A stretch of 64,000 nucleotides of DNA, taken from Gemmatimonadota bacterium. Lineage in GTDB: Bacteria; Latescibacterota; UBA2968; UBA8231. This document shows, piece by piece, positions 25,488 through 36,318 of this stretch. The stretch is taken from contig JABJJN010000056.1 in NCBI GenBank assembly GCA_018660835.1, positions 1-64,000 on the forward strand. The letters are read 5' to 3'. The translations under genes and the position numbers were made by a program. A model generated the notes under the pieces. The model did no database searches and was not told the DNA's origin. It saw only the letters and a program-made list of their open reading frames with translations. Position 1 is the stretch's first letter; every line of letters begins with the position of its first letter.

Positions 25488-28400
25488 CAGGAGGCCTCTG
25501 CGCGTCGTAGAAATCCGCTCACGGCCTGTAGCAATTGTTCCTGGTCGAGCTTGATGAGATAGGCATCAACTCCGGCTTCTTTGCCGCGCTGTTCGTCGGC
25601 CTCATCACTTAGAGACGTGACAACAGCAACAGGCAGGTGTGCGAAGCGTTCATCGTCGCGAATGCGACGCACGAGAGAGAGTCCATCGAGGCGAGGCATT
25701 TCCACATCGCTGACAACGATATCGATCTGATCGCCATGCTCCTCGAGCAGTTCCCAGGCGCGTTCACCATCTTCGGCAATATGTAGCTGGTAACCCGCCC
25801 CTTCGAGACAGCGACGCATCTGCTCGCGGAAGAACGGTGTGTCCTCGGCCAACAGAATCGTCGCATCACCGTGCAGATCCTTCGTTTGCTCCTCGACCCA
25901 CACTGGATCGACCTTTCGCACCAGCCCATACAGATCAACCATCAGCGTGGAGCGGCCATCGATAATCGTTGAGCCGCCGATCCCGGGTTGCAGGAATCCC
26001 TTCGTCGTCACCTCGTACACGCCGATGACGATGTCCAACACGTCGGATGTCAGCAGACCGATTTCGCCACCCGCGACGCGGAAGATGATGACAAACATGG
26101 TTTCGCCGATGATCAGCGGCTGTACATCGGCTGCCTGTTCCAGTGACATCAGCACGAGATGGCTACCACGATATTGCAAGGTCGACCGACCGCCGGATTG
26201 CTCGATCTGCTCCGCCGAGATTCGTTCGATTCGAGACACCAGCTTCATCGGAATTGCACACTGCTCTCCGGGTGCATTTTCGACCAGGAGTAGTTGCTGG
26301 GCGTCGCTGCGGAAAGCCTCCTCGATTTCCTGTGGTGGAGGCAGGCCATCTATGACTTCCAGATCGAGGGCATGACGCAAGCCGATAACATCGAGAATCA
26401 GGGCGACCGTGCCATCTCCTAGAATTGTACCACCGGCGTAGATTCCCGTTTTGCCAAGAATTGAATCGAGAGGTTTGACAACGATCTCTTTAGAATCGAG
26501 GAGTTCATCCACGATCAGACCGAAGCGCAGATCTCCAGCCTTCAACACTGCGACATACACTGCCTGATCGTGCGTGCTGTGTTCGTCAATACCTAGAATT
26601 TCTCTAAGACTGATCAATGGCAGCAGACGTCCACGCAGGCGCAGCACCTGTGCCTTGTCAATCCACTCAATACGCTGTTCCCGCTGTGCCGCAGGAACAC
26701 GTACCAGTTCAGCGAGATTGTCCTGCGGAATGGCGAACTGATCGGTACCAATCGATATCAGCAGGCTGGGGATAATTGCGAGAGTCAGAGGTAGACTGAT
26801 GCGAACCGTCGTACCGACGCCAGGTTCGGATTCGATATCGACGACACCACCGAGGCGGGTGAGATTGGTGTGGACAACATCCATACCAACCCCACGACCC
26901 GACATGTCGGTGACCTCCTCCTTCGTGGAGAAACCTGGATGAAACACGAGGCGAAGGACATCGCGTTCACCCATGGCATCCAACTCAGCTCGATCGTACA
27001 ACCCGAGAGACATCGCTTTGTCACGAATTCTCTCAGGATCGATCCCGGCGCCATCGTCACTGATCTCTATCAGCACCTGACCCGCCTGATGAATCGCTCG
27101 CAGACAGAGCTTTGCTGGCACCGACTTTCCCCGCTCGCGACGAATCTGGGAGACCTCGATGCCGTGATCCATCGAATTACGAATCAGATGTGTGAGTGGG
27201 TCTCCGAGAGCTTCGATGATGGTCTTATCCAGCTCGACATCTTCACCCTCGATCTGCAGATCAACACTCTTGCCGAGGGTGGCTGAAAGATCTCGAACAA
27301 TTCGGCGGAATTTGCCGAAGACGGTACCGACAGGCTGCATACGCGTGGAGACAATGGTCTCCTGTAGGTCAGTTGTTACGTGATCCAGACGTTGAGTTGA
27401 GCCCTCCAGAAGACTCAGATCCCCCTTTTCAACTTGCTGAATCAGTTGATTGCGGGTCAGGACGAGTTCGCCGGCCAGATTCATGAGCTCATCGAGAAGC
27501 TCAACACGAACCCGCAGATTCCTCTCAGTGGCCATCGGCCGGATCGGCGGCAACGACCCTTCCTGGGTGGACACGGCAGGCGCAGGCGGTGCTGGCAGTT
27601 GTGGTGCGGCAACCACAGGACCTATGAGTGGCGCGAGTTCATCTGCGTCTACTTCTGTGCCCTCGAGGTCGCCGTCACCTTCGTGAGCGAAGGCACGATC
27701 TGTTTCCACTTCTTCTGCGGCAAATCCGTCTTCCGCCCATAGGCTGTCCTGGGAGCCCTCCTCCTCCTCTTCGAACAGACCCTCTTCGACGTCGACCAAA
27801 GGGCCTTGCGCGGCGGCATCATTGGCGATCAGCATGGCCTCTGGTGCCATACCTGCAACTGTGGCCGGTTCCTCGGCTGTTGCCATCGATTCAGGCGGCT
27901 GCATGTCAGTCGCCACCTGCTGCGTCGCATGGGGCCCACTGAGGTCTTCCGGTGCAATACTCGTTACCTGGTGATCGGGAAGCTCGACCAAGGCACCGAT
28001 GACCTCCGGATCGATCGCCGTTGCAAAGAGAATCAGCAGATGCGAACCTGCTACACAGTGGTCGAGAATCTCACCTGTCGCCTTGAGTTCAGCCGCAAGG
28101 CTGGGCAGATCGTCAAAAGCGGCATCCGTTCCCTGGCGATACTCGAGTCGGTAGAGATAGTCGAGGGTTTCGAGTGCTCGCTGCGCTTGCTCGGTCGTTG
28201 TGGTGAAGTCGCTGCCGCTGGTTGGCGGGGAGGGTGGCACGGCAGGTTGAGCCACAACTGTTGCCGCCCTCGATGGCGCAGTTGTCTCGTCCTGGCGACT
28301 GCCGCCAGATTCCCTGTCCCCCTCGAGAGCCGCCACCAATCCCTGCTGGTGAGCGGAGATATCCGTGTCGTTGCTGGTGTCTGAATTCGTCAACATATCT

Positions 28401-28702
28401 GTCAGAGCATCGGCTGCCTGCAGCAGTACGCTGGCGCGCTCGAAGGTCAGCGACAGACCATCGTTGCGAACACGATTGAGAACCTCCTCCATACTGTGCG
28501 ATAGTTCGGTGATTCGATCCAGGGCCAGGAATCCGGCGCCGCCCTTGATCGAATGCACAGAACGAAATGCCCGATTCACGAGTTCAGGGTCGGCCTCTGC
28601 ACCAGCCTGCTCAATGGTGAGTACATCATCCCCAAAGGTGGACATCTGTTCGAGGGCGTCCTCGACAAACGCGCGGACGACACTTTCGTCGAACTCACTC
28701 AT
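25487..28702 (-). CDS. cheA: Hybrid chemotaxis histidine kinase CheA with C-terminal receiver
   Basis: Central kinase of the chemosensory array, 1071 residues. Domains in order: Hpt (H50 in RSVHSIKGGAGFL); a long acidic linker with a possible degenerate P2 region (to ~390); dimerisation P3 (VELLDELMNLAGELVLTRN); ATPase P4 with the N box HLIRNSMDHGIE, G1 DDGAGID and G2 GRGVGMDVV; CheW-like P5; a second CheW-like segment (residues ~790-930); and a receiver from ~947 with phosphoacceptor near D999 (VVSDVEMPRLDG). The fused receiver could act as phosphate sink or output. It overlaps the upstream receptor gene by 4 nt and cheW by 1 nt. Confidence 0.93.
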   Translation of the reverse strand: MSEFDESVVRAFVEDALEQMSTFGDDVLTIEQAGAEADPELVNRAFRSVHSIKGGAGFLALDRITELSHSMEEVLNRVRNDGLSLTFERASVLLQAADALTDMLTNSDTSNDTDISAHQQGLVAALEGDRESGGSRQDETTAPSRAATVVAQPAVPPSPPTSGSDFTTTTEQAQRALETLDYLYRLEYRQGTDAAFDDLPSLAAELKATGEILDHCVAGSHLLILFATAIDPEVIGALVELPDHQVTSIAPEDLSGPHATQQVATDMQPPESMATAEEPATVAGMAPEAMLIANDAAAQGPLVDVEEGLFEEEEEGSQDSLWAEDGFAAEEVETDRAFAHEGDGDLEGTEVDADELAPLIGPVVAAPQLPAPPAPAVSTQEGSLPPIRPMATERNLRVRVELLDELMNLAGELVLTRNQLIQQVEKGDLSLLEGSTQRLDHVTTDLQETIVSTRMQPVGTVFGKFRRIVRDLSATLGKSVDLQIEGEDVELDKTIIEALGDPLTHLIRNSMDHGIEVSQIRRERGKSVPAKLCLRAIHQAGQVLIEISDDGAGIDPERIRDKAMSLGLYDRAELDAMGERDVLRLVFHPGFSTKEEVTDMSGRGVGMDVVHTNLTRLGGVVDIESEPGVGTTVRISLPLTLAIIPSLLISIGTDQFAIPQDNLAELVRVPAAQREQRIEWIDKAQVLRLRGRLLPLISLREILGIDEHSTHDQAVYVAVLKAGDLRFGLIVDELLDSKEIVVKPLDSILGKTGIYAGGTILGDGTVALILDVIGLRHALDLEVIDGLPPPQEIEEAFRSDAQQLLLVENAPGEQCAIPMKLVSRIERISAEQIEQSGGRSTLQYRGSHLVLMSLEQAADVQPLIIGETMFVIIFRVAGGEIGLLTSDVLDIVIGVYEVTTKGFLQPGIGGSTIIDGRSTLMVDLYGLVRKVDPVWVEEQTKDLHGDATILLAEDTPFFREQMRRCLEGAGYQLHIAEDGERAWELLEEHGDQIDIVVSDVEMPRLDGLSLVRRIRDDERFAHLPVAVVTSLSDEADEQRGKEAGVDAYLIKLDQEQLLQAVSGFLRRAEAS

Positions 28703-30576
28703 TCGCGGCTTGCTCGCGACGATGGGTCACCATCGACGTGATAACGCTGCACGATCTGTCGCAACTGCACACCAAGTGTCGCCAGGGCACGGGCCTGGTG
28801 GTCGACCTGATCCATCGATGTGTGCAACTGTTTGGCCGCCGAATCAACAGCGCCGATGTCACCTGCGATCCCTGACGTGGCGGCTGTGACTTCGCTTACT
28901 CTTGTAGACACATGCTCCATTGACTGCGCAGCTTGATTGACATTGATGGCAATGTCTCGAGTCGTGACAGCTTGCTCCTCAACGGCGGTAGCAATGCTTG
29001 AAACGTTCTCGTCTACCCGTGCGATCACATGCCGAATCTGGCCGATATCGTCTACAGTGCTCGTAGACGAGGCTTGAATGTCCTGGATACTGCGGCGGAT
29101 CTGTGCTGTCGCCTCCGCTGTCTGTCGTGCCAACTCCTTTACTTCGTTTGCCACCACGGCGAAGCCTTTGCCTGCGTCGCCGGCGCTAGCCGCTTCAATC
29201 GTCGCATTCAGGGCCAAAAGCTTGGTCTGCTCTGCGATATCCACAATGACTCCAAGAACCTCGCCAACCCGATCCGCCGCGTTGCCCAATTCAGCGACAC
29301 GCCCCGAGGCATTTTCGACTGTGTCGACTGCGTCTCGTGTCACTTGGCGTGTCGATTCGGCACTGGCGGCAATTTCGCTGATTGTCGCCGTCATCTCCTC
29401 TGTGGAGGTCGCCACGGAGCCAATCCGCTCGGCTGAGTCCCGTGCTGACTGCTGCACGACGATCATGCTTTCGCTCGTTTGCTCCGCACCGGCGGCGACG
29501 GCCGTGGCGCGCTCGCTGACCTGCGCGACGCCATCTGTGACCTCACCGGCAACAGTGGCCAACTGTGATGCAGCCTGATTGAGCGTGCCCGATTCACTCC
29601 GAAACTTTGAAAAGTCCTTTCGTAGTGTCGTCGCCAGATGTTGAAAACCAGCAGATAGGTCATCGACATCGGAACGCGGCTCGACCCGGATCGTCAGGTC
29701 TCCATCAGCCAGACTTCGTGCGGTCTGGGCCATCTGCTGCGCATACAGATTCATCGTCTCCACCGATCGCGCCAGTCGTGCCATTTCTCCGTCGCCTCGA
29801 CTATCGATAACCTGCCGTGGATCGACGCGGTTGTCACCACGACTGATCCGATCGATCTGCTCTTGAAGCACCACGACGGGACGAACGATGTAACGATGGG
29901 TGATCCATGCACCCAACGGTGCCGTCGCAATCAGGAGACCGATCAGGATCTGCAAAATGAGATTGAGTTTCTCTGTGTACCTGCGTGTAAGAGCGACTCT
30001 TGTGCTGGTGCGGGCATCCAGTCGCTGAGAGAATCTATTGATTGGGTCGAGAATTCGGCGCTTCTCCATGTGGTATGTCGGGGCATGCATGATCTGTACT
30101 GCCGTCTGCGGATCCGGTGCACGACGCACGACATAATCTCCCTCGCCGTTATCGTACAGACCCTTCACAGCGTTCATGGCCACCGTCTCCGTCGTCACCA
30201 GAGCATCTGAGTTCGCCTGTGACTCTGCGAGAAGTCCGAGTTCAGCGTCGGAGAAACCGGCCTCCAACATAAGCTGGGCAAGAGCGACCCTTCGCCCGTC
30301 TTCCCTGGGGGACTCACCATTGCGGACAGCCAGCGTCTCCCAGTATTGCTCCTCGTAGGTATCGTCGCCTGTCACTACATAGGTGCGAGCAAGGCGTGTC
30401 AGATCGTCGGAGCTAGAGCGCAACTCATCGGACAACAGATATGACGCGTAGCGCTGCGCACTTGCCTCGTGCTGATCATGGGCAGCTTGGCTGCTCAACC
30501 AGGCGAGTGCTCCAAGACCCATTGCCGTGAGAAAGATGATCGTGAAGACCGCTGTTGAGACCCACCGAATGGACAT
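28699..30576 (-). CDS. Methyl-accepting chemotaxis protein
   Basis: Transmembrane chemoreceptor of 625 residues. TM1 is at about 7-28, followed by a periplasmic helical sensor region of about 180 residues (rich in Glu, Asp, Arg, without a recognisable Cache fold). TM2 is at ~207-228, then HAMP (YIVRPVVVLQEQIDRISRG) and the signalling domain with the hairpin tip [21 protein letters not shown]. The sensor may be a four-helix bundle type. It overlaps cheA by 4 nt, the closest coupling among the receptors, and is separated by 1 nt from the haem-type receptor gene upstream. Confidence 0.92.
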   Translation of the reverse strand: MSIRWVSTAVFTIIFLTAMGLGALAWLSSQAAHDQHEASAQRYASYLLSDELRSSSDDLTRLARTYVVTGDDTYEEQYWETLAVRNGESPREDGRRVALAQLMLEAGFSDAELGLLAESQANSDALVTTETVAMNAVKGLYDNGEGDYVVRRAPDPQTAVQIMHAPTYHMEKRRILDPINRFSQRLDARTSTRVALTRRYTEKLNLILQILIGLLIATAPLGAWITHRYIVRPVVVLQEQIDRISRGDNRVDPRQVIDSRGDGEMARLARSVETMNLYAQQMAQTARSLADGDLTIRVEPRSDVDDLSAGFQHLATTLRKDFSKFRSESGTLNQAASQLATVAGEVTDGVAQVSERATAVAAGAEQTSESMIVVQQSARDSAERIGSVATSTEEMTATISEIAASAESTRQVTRDAVDTVENASGRVAELGNAADRVGEVLGVIVDIAEQTKLLALNATIEAASAGDAGKGFAVVANEVKELARQTAEATAQIRRSIQDIQASSTSTVDDIGQIRHVIARVDENVSSIATAVEEQAVTTRDIAINVNQAAQSMEHVSTRVSEVTAATSGIAGDIGAVDSAAKQLHTSMDQVDHQARALATLGVQLRQIVQRYHVDGDPSSRASRE

Positions 30577-30577
30577 G

Positions 30578-32464
30578 TCAGTCGCGCCGCATCAGACGGA
30601 ATCGGCCGACGATTTCGCGTAGTTGAGCTCCCATACCGGCGAGAATACGTGCTTGTTCACTTACCTCATCCATGGCGCCACTTACCTGTCCGGTTTCACG
30701 ATCAACGGCTGAGATTTCCTGAGCGATGCTGCCTGAGGCAGTCGCTGCTTCATTCACATTCTCCGTGACGGATGTTACAGCGGAAGCCGCTTCCGACACA
30801 TTCTGAGCAATCCCGCGTGTCGTGACCGCCTGTTCTTCCACAGCAGCAGCAATGCTGCTGACATTCTCATTCACCTCGCCGATGATGCCACCAATCTGGC
30901 CAATCTCGGCGACGGCGCCGGATGTAGTTTCCTGGATTGCCACGATACTGGAACGAATCTCCGACGTTGCGTCTGCCGTTTGTTTTGCCAGTTCCTTTAC
31001 CTCATGGGCGACCACAGCGAACCCTTTCCCAGCGTCCCCTGCACTTGCAGCTTCGATCGTCGCATTGAGGGCGAGCAATTTCGTCTGGTCAGCGATATCG
31101 ACAATAACCTCGACGACGCGACCAATTCGCTGTGCAGCCTCGCCCAGATCATCAACTCGCCTTGCCGCATTGTCGACGGTTTCCACGGCTGCGCCAGCTA
31201 CCTGTCGCGCGTGTTCTGCACTTCTGGCGATATCCGAGATCGTTGCCGTCATCTCCTCCGTAGAAGTGGCGACAGTGGTGAGGTTGCCCGACGACTGACC
31301 GGCGGCTTCCGCGACAGATGACATGTTCACACTCATCTGTTCTGACGCGGCCGCAACCGATGTGGCATTCGACGTGGCGGCCCCCACATGTCCCACGGTC
31401 TGCGATGCAACATTCGACAGTTCATCAGAGGTGTGGTTGAGTGCCGTAGCCTGCTCATTGAGATGGACGAAAACCTCGCGCAAGCTTGTTGCCATCGCCT
31501 GGAAGCTGTTCGACAACAGGTCATTGTCTGACCGAGCCCTGATATCGACGGTCAGATCACCTTGAGCGAGTTGGTCTGCCGCCGCACTGATCTGTCGCGT
31601 GTAGGTGACGAGATCCTGGACCACCTGGGCGAGTTCGCCAATCTCGTCATTGGAGGTGACGCCGAGGTCTTCGACGACCATCTCCCCTCGTGCGATCTGC
31701 GACGTGGCGTGCATGACTCGCGAAAGAGGGCGACTGATGCTTCTAGACACCAGCAGCAGGAACAGCCCCATTCCGGCGAGTCCAAGCACGAGCACGAGCC
31801 CGGCTGCCTGCCAGAGCGTCTGACGCAATTCAGCGTCGGCCTCGTCCAGAGACTGGATGATCTCAAATGCTCCGTGGACTTCGCCAACCTTCCAGTTTTC
31901 CATGCGCACTCCGGTAGGATCCAGACCTTCGTCATTCCCCCAGAGTTCCGAGGAAGTCGCTGGATCGCCATGACAGAGCATGCATTCCTTCGTCAGCCGT
32001 ATGGGGCGAAAGAAGCGAATCGCATTGATCGACTCATCGACGGCGTAATACTCATCGAGATTCTCTTCCTCAAAGCGGCGCAAGACTTGCGCCTCGTATG
32101 GGTCAGGTTCGTTGTCCGAATTCCGGGGCTGAAACTTTGGCACACGGAACTCGTAGCCCCCCTCTGGTGCTTTGCGCATGGCCATCTCGAAGGCAGTCAC
32201 CACGGGGACCGCACCAACGACCTTGTCGATCTCCCCCGCCTTTGCCCACTCCTGCAGCATCTCGACGGTGATCACACCCTGTTCCCATTTCTTCGCCATC
32301 TCTTCGCGAGAGGCCTCCGTCGACATAACAACCGCCCGCGCCTTGTCAACATAGGCCTGCAGGATTTTCTGCTGCGCATCCTGCGCATAGGCCGCGAGTA
32401 GAATCGCAGCGATGACAGCGACTTGTAGGAAGCTGAAACCAGCAAGTTTCTGTCGCAGATTCAT
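30578..32464 (-). CDS. Methyl-accepting chemotaxis protein with c-type haem sensor domain
   Basis: Chemoreceptor of 628 residues. After an N-terminal helix (residues ~7-25) comes a periplasmic domain of about 190 residues resembling the Tll0287-like/DUF3365 family ([21 protein letters not shown], then [16 protein letters not shown]). C161-x-x-C164-H165 is a c-type haem attachment motif. TM2 is at ~220-240, then HAMP and a standard signalling domain with tip [17 protein letters not shown]. The likely signal is redox state or a gas ligand such as NO or CO; that is inferred from the family. Overlaps the upstream receptor gene by 4 nt. Confidence 0.92.
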   Translation of the reverse strand: MNLRQKLAGFSFLQVAVIAAILLAAYAQDAQQKILQAYVDKARAVVMSTEASREEMAKKWEQGVITVEMLQEWAKAGEIDKVVGAVPVVTAFEMAMRKAPEGGYEFRVPKFQPRNSDNEPDPYEAQVLRRFEEENLDEYYAVDESINAIRFFRPIRLTKECMLCHGDPATSSELWGNDEGLDPTGVRMENWKVGEVHGAFEIIQSLDEADAELRQTLWQAAGLVLVLGLAGMGLFLLLVSRSISRPLSRVMHATSQIARGEMVVEDLGVTSNDEIGELAQVVQDLVTYTRQISAAADQLAQGDLTVDIRARSDNDLLSNSFQAMATSLREVFVHLNEQATALNHTSDELSNVASQTVGHVGAATSNATSVAAASEQMSVNMSSVAEAAGQSSGNLTTVATSTEEMTATISDIARSAEHARQVAGAAVETVDNAARRVDDLGEAAQRIGRVVEVIVDIADQTKLLALNATIEAASAGDAGKGFAVVAHEVKELAKQTADATSEIRSSIVAIQETTSGAVAEIGQIGGIIGEVNENVSSIAAAVEEQAVTTRGIAQNVSEAASAVTSVTENVNEAATASGSIAQEISAVDRETGQVSGAMDEVSEQARILAGMGAQLREIVGRFRLMRRD

Positions 32465-34686
32465 GTAATCTCACCGTCCTCTTCGTTTGCCTCAAGGCGA
32501 TATTGGGCCACGAGATGTTCTACCTCCTGACCGAGTTTTGACAGTTCCGAAGCCTGAACTCGGGCCCGATCTACTTCACTGCGTAGAGACCCACTGGCAT
32601 CCTTCACAGACGTGATTTGGCGCGCAATATCTGTGGATGCTGTTGCCATCTGTGCAACATTGTCGGTGACCGCACCCATGCCCTGTGCCGCTTGATTGAT
32701 GTTGACGGCGATATCGCGTGTCGTCACTGACTGTTCCTCTACAGCTACGGCGATTCCAGAGACGGATTCATCAACGGTTCCCATGACCTGCTCGATGCGC
32801 TGTATCTCGTCCATCGCCGCCTGTGTCGACATTTGACTCGCCTCGATACTTGCCCTGATGCGTCCCGTCGCGTCTGCCGTCTGTCTCGCCAACTCTTTGA
32901 CCTCTCCAGCAACCACGGCGAATCCCTTCCCCGCGTCACCGGCACTGGCCGCCTCGATCGTCGCATTCAATGCCAATAACTTGGTTTGATCAGCGATATC
33001 GACAATGACATCGATCACTTCGCCAATCTGTTTCGCATTCTCGTGCAGGTCCTGCATCCGCTGCGATGCAGTTGTGACGGCACTCACTGCTTGTTCAGCG
33101 ACCTGACGTGCATCGGACGCATTACGTGAGATTTCTGAGATCGTCGCCGTCATCTCCTCCGTGGAGGCGGCCATGGTCGAGATATTCTCTTGCGACTGCG
33201 TTGCTGCCGCAGACAGGGTCGACATATTCGTGCTCACCTGCTCGGCGGCGGCGGCCACCGCTGTGGCGCTATTGGACACTTCTCCGGCGTCACTGGCGAC
33301 GGCCTCTGCCATGGATGACATGTCTCCAGAGGTCTTGCGAAGCGTTGCCGCCTGGTTACGAAGCCCGACAAACGCATGGCGAAGCCGGTCTGCCATGGCG
33401 GCAAAACTCTTGGCAAGCACATCCTCGTCAGATCGAGGCGTGGCTGTGATCGTCAGGTCACCCGCAGCCAGATCGCGGGCGGAGGCGGCCATGTCAGATG
33501 TGTAGTCGACCAGATCGCGGAAGGAGGCAGCCAGCTGGCCGATCTCATCCTGTGACTCAATGTCCAGCCGCTGCTCTACATCGCCTCGCGCGACTCGTTG
33601 TGCAACATGCGCGATACGGACGATCGGGCCGGCAATACTCCCAGCCAACCAGATCGCCAGCCCCATCACGACGCCGGCAACTGCACACGTCACCAGCAGC
33701 AGACGTGACCTCAACTGGTCCACTGGTTGCTGCACCTCAGCCAGATCGATCTCGGCGATGATCGCCCAACGTGTGCCCAGAACATCGATCGGGCCAAAGG
33801 AAGACAGAACAGGATGACCATTGTAATCCGTGATCAGCGCCTGGCTGGTTTCACCCAACCTTGCACGGCGAGATGCCTCCGTATCGACACCATTGGCGGC
33901 AACGGTGCCACGAAAGGAGGCGACCATGCTGTGACCGATGGGATCGAGGAAGGAGTCGGATCGCATCAACAGATCTGTCCCTACCAGATAGCTCTCTCCA
34001 CTAAGCCCCATTCCTGCCCTTTGCTGCATGAAGGAGTTGATGTGGTCGCGAGAAACCTGCAGCACGACGATTGCGGAACCATCGGCAGTCGGTGCACCAA
34101 TGAAAGCGGCAGGTTCGTTATCAGATGGAGCGTATGGCGCAAAATCCACAAAAACGGTTTCACCGACGTCGGCGACCTCTCGCCAGAGCCGCCCAAGACC
34201 ACTGTCCCGTAGATCTCCGCTGCTTAGGTTGGCGCCAAGATCGGCTTCAGCTGCCACCGAATACATGACGTGCCCGTGCTCGCGGCAGAGGATGAACAGA
34301 TCGTAGTAGCCATACACCTGCCTGTAACCGCTGAGGAAGGGCGCGGCGGATTCGATCAGTTCCTGATACTGAATTGACCCGACACGAAAAGGGGCCTGGG
34401 GCCCTGCATCGGCAGCCTCGTGAAACGAGTTGAGGGCATCTGAGACGGCTAGCACATCACTGCTACGACTGAGCACTACAATGTCACTGGCGCGCTCATG
34501 GAAGAAACTCTCGAGTTGGGATCGTTTCACTTCCCGAACCGATTCGAGATGATCAAAAGCTTGCTTCATGAGCGCTGCCTCTGCTTGCCTGAGGGCAAGG
34601 TAGGCGACGACGACGATTGGTACGAGTCCCGTGACCAGAAGAGACACGAGCACTCGGGATTTCATCTTCACGGTTCGTGTGTCCAC
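32461..34686 (-). CDS. Methyl-accepting chemotaxis protein with double-Cache-like sensor
   Basis: Chemoreceptor of 741 residues. TM1 (residues ~11-32) is followed by a periplasmic domain of about 280 residues with dCache features ([50 protein letters not shown]). TM2 lies at ~328-350, then HAMP ([17 protein letters not shown]) and the signalling domain (tip [21 protein letters not shown]). dCache domains typically bind amino acids or other small solutes directly. It starts at a GTG (34686), but an in-frame ATG seven codons later is a possible start. First gene of the receptor-cheA-cheW-cheB-cheR operon. Confidence 0.92.
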   Translation of the reverse strand: MDTRTVKMKSRVLVSLLVTGLVPIVVVAYLALRQAEAALMKQAFDHLESVREVKRSQLESFFHERASDIVVLSRSSDVLAVSDALNSFHEAADAGPQAPFRVGSIQYQELIESAAPFLSGYRQVYGYYDLFILCREHGHVMYSVAAEADLGANLSSGDLRDSGLGRLWREVADVGETVFVDFAPYAPSDNEPAAFIGAPTADGSAIVVLQVSRDHINSFMQQRAGMGLSGESYLVGTDLLMRSDSFLDPIGHSMVASFRGTVAANGVDTEASRRARLGETSQALITDYNGHPVLSSFGPIDVLGTRWAIIAEIDLAEVQQPVDQLRSRLLLVTCAVAGVVMGLAIWLAGSIAGPIVRIAHVAQRVARGDVEQRLDIESQDEIGQLAASFRDLVDYTSDMAASARDLAAGDLTITATPRSDEDVLAKSFAAMADRLRHAFVGLRNQAATLRKTSGDMSSMAEAVASDAGEVSNSATAVAAAAEQVSTNMSTLSAAATQSQENISTMAASTEEMTATISEISRNASDARQVAEQAVSAVTTASQRMQDLHENAKQIGEVIDVIVDIADQTKLLALNATIEAASAGDAGKGFAVVAGEVKELARQTADATGRIRASIEASQMSTQAAMDEIQRIEQVMGTVDESVSGIAVAVEEQSVTTRDIAVNINQAAQGMGAVTDNVAQMATASTDIARQITSVKDASGSLRSEVDRARVQASELSKLGQEVEHLVAQYRLEANEEDGEIT

Positions 34687-34810
34687 ATTCGACGAAAGGG
34701 AGTTAGCCTGCTGACAGCGCGGACGACCTACTTATCGATTCTTCGGTCGTACAGCTGCATAACTTCACTCTTTATAAGCACTTAAGACCCTCAATCGTCG
34801 TCAGAATTGA

Positions 34811-34865
34811 GGAAAAGAATGCCGGGGGGGCCAGATCTTCGACAATGGTCAGACCCGACCCCCGG
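34811..34865 (-). terminator. Intrinsic terminator after the CheY-FKBP gene
   Basis: On the minus strand CCGGGGG (34865-34859) pairs with the C-rich arm ending CCCCCGG (near 34822-34830), with inner partial pairing, followed by ATTCTTTTC. It lies 100 nt after the stop of the receiver-FKBP gene and upstream of the first receptor gene, suggesting that the two are separately transcribed. Confidence 0.6.
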
Positions 34866-34965
34866 ATATTGTGGTTTCTCGCGGGAGGTTGTAATGCAAG
34901 ACGAAGCGCTTAAAGGGTGCATCTGGGCGGAAGCTACCCAACCCAGTAGATGGTACCGGGGCAGA

Positions 34966-36228
34966 TCACACGAGTGGATCCGGAGGTGGCGTCTCAACCT
35001 TGAGTAGTTGAACCTGAAAACTAAGGGTCGTGTCACCTGGAATGGTCGTGCCATTCCCCGTGTCACCATAAGCGAGACTGGGTGGGATGACGGCCAGCGA
35101 GCGGCCGCCTGGCTGCATAGAACGCACAGCCTCATCGAGGCCTGGCACGACAGACCCATCGCCAACCTGAAAAGTCCTGGGTTCACCCTTCTTCATTGTG
35201 TCGACGACGACCTTCCCACTAGGCAGACGACCGGCGCAGTGAATGGTGACACGGTCCCCTCTCACCGGTGCAGCCCCCGCCCCTTTCTGCAATTCGAAGA
35301 TGTTCAAGCCACTGCGGGAGGACTGAACATCGGGCAGCAGGTTTTCCTCAGCTAACATGGTCACACTGCCAGGATGTAGTTGCCGTCTCTCCAGAATCTC
35401 GACGCCCATCTCGGAGATCGCTTCGCGCTGCTCTGCCTCAAGCCCCATAAAACTGTCACAGATGGCAAACGTGGGCAATTTGTCATCAACGCCGAATCGC
35501 ATACGTCGCAACAGAGAATAGCCATTTGGTTGGTTGATGTTGACGAGAAACATCTTCACGAGTTCGCCCTTGTCTCCCAGCAGACGGAGGATCTCCTTCG
35601 TCTCCACTTCTATACTGTAGCCGATGTCCAGTCCGGGAAAATCCGCGTTGATTTTCGTCATGGCTTTGTGCACTGCATCGTATTGTGAGACGACGGGAGT
35701 CTCTTTACCCGCCTCCAAGTCACCATAGTCACCGGCAGATTCATAGAACAGGGCGTAGGGGCCAGTTTGGCTGGGTTGAAACTTTCGTTGTCCACGGACA
35801 ATCGGAGCCACAAGGTCAGGGTTGGACGAGGCCGTTTCAGGAGTCCTTACAGGCTTCTCTCTCTGCTGTAGGATGGCCTTGTCAATCTTTGTCTTCAGAT
35901 CCGACGGCTTGCAGGGCTTGGTGACGTAGTTATTTACTCCCGCTTTCACAGCGCTGATGATGTCCTGCTTGTTGCTTCTCGTAGTCAGCATTACGACGGG
36001 CATATCAGCCGTCGACGGTGTTTCCCGCACGATTTGAAGCAGTTCTAGACCGGACATGTTGGGCATGTTCCAGTCGGTGAGCAGCAGATCAAAGCTCGAG
36101 GCCTCCAAGTGGTCCCATGCCTCAAGGCCGTCTCCGGCCTCGACAATCTCGTCGTAACCTAGCGAGGCCAGCATCTGCTTGATGATGCCTCGAAGGGGGG
36201 TGGAATCCTCAACGAGCAGGACTTTCAT
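34966..36228 (-). CDS. CheY-like receiver fused to an FKBP-type peptidyl-prolyl isomerase
   Basis: Protein of 420 residues with three parts. Residues 1-120 are a complete receiver: acidic pair E7/D8, phosphoacceptor D52 (LLLTDWNMPNMSG), T82/T83 and K104 (TKPCKP). Residues ~150-300 form an unrecognised alpha/beta region, in which MFLVNINQPNGYSLLRRMR and LPTFAICDSF look like a degenerate second receiver. Residues ~322-412 are an FKBP domain: GDRVTIHCAGRLPSGKVV, FQVGDGSVVPGLDEAVRSM, IPPSLAYGDTGNG. FKBP aromatic positions are partly changed (Tyr to Cys in HCAG, Trp to Leu in GLDE), so isomerase activity may be reduced. With no free CheY in the locus, it is the likely output regulator. Confidence 0.88.
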   Translation of the reverse strand: MKVLLVEDSTPLRGIIKQMLASLGYDEIVEAGDGLEAWDHLEASSFDLLLTDWNMPNMSGLELLQIVRETPSTADMPVVMLTTRSNKQDIISAVKAGVNNYVTKPCKPSDLKTKIDKAILQQREKPVRTPETASSNPDLVAPIVRGQRKFQPSQTGPYALFYESAGDYGDLEAGKETPVVSQYDAVHKAMTKINADFPGLDIGYSIEVETKEILRLLGDKGELVKMFLVNINQPNGYSLLRRMRFGVDDKLPTFAICDSFMGLEAEQREAISEMGVEILERRQLHPGSVTMLAEENLLPDVQSSRSGLNIFELQKGAGAAPVRGDRVTIHCAGRLPSGKVVVDTMKKGEPRTFQVGDGSVVPGLDEAVRSMQPGGRSLAVIPPSLAYGDTGNGTTIPGDTTLSFQVQLLKVETPPPDPLV

Positions 36229-36318
36229 GTACGAACTCCGATGTGGGTGAAGCGGCGTGCTACCATTGGATACTCCTAATCTTAATAAACCGCATTCGTG
36301 ACCTGTCGCCAGTAGTCC

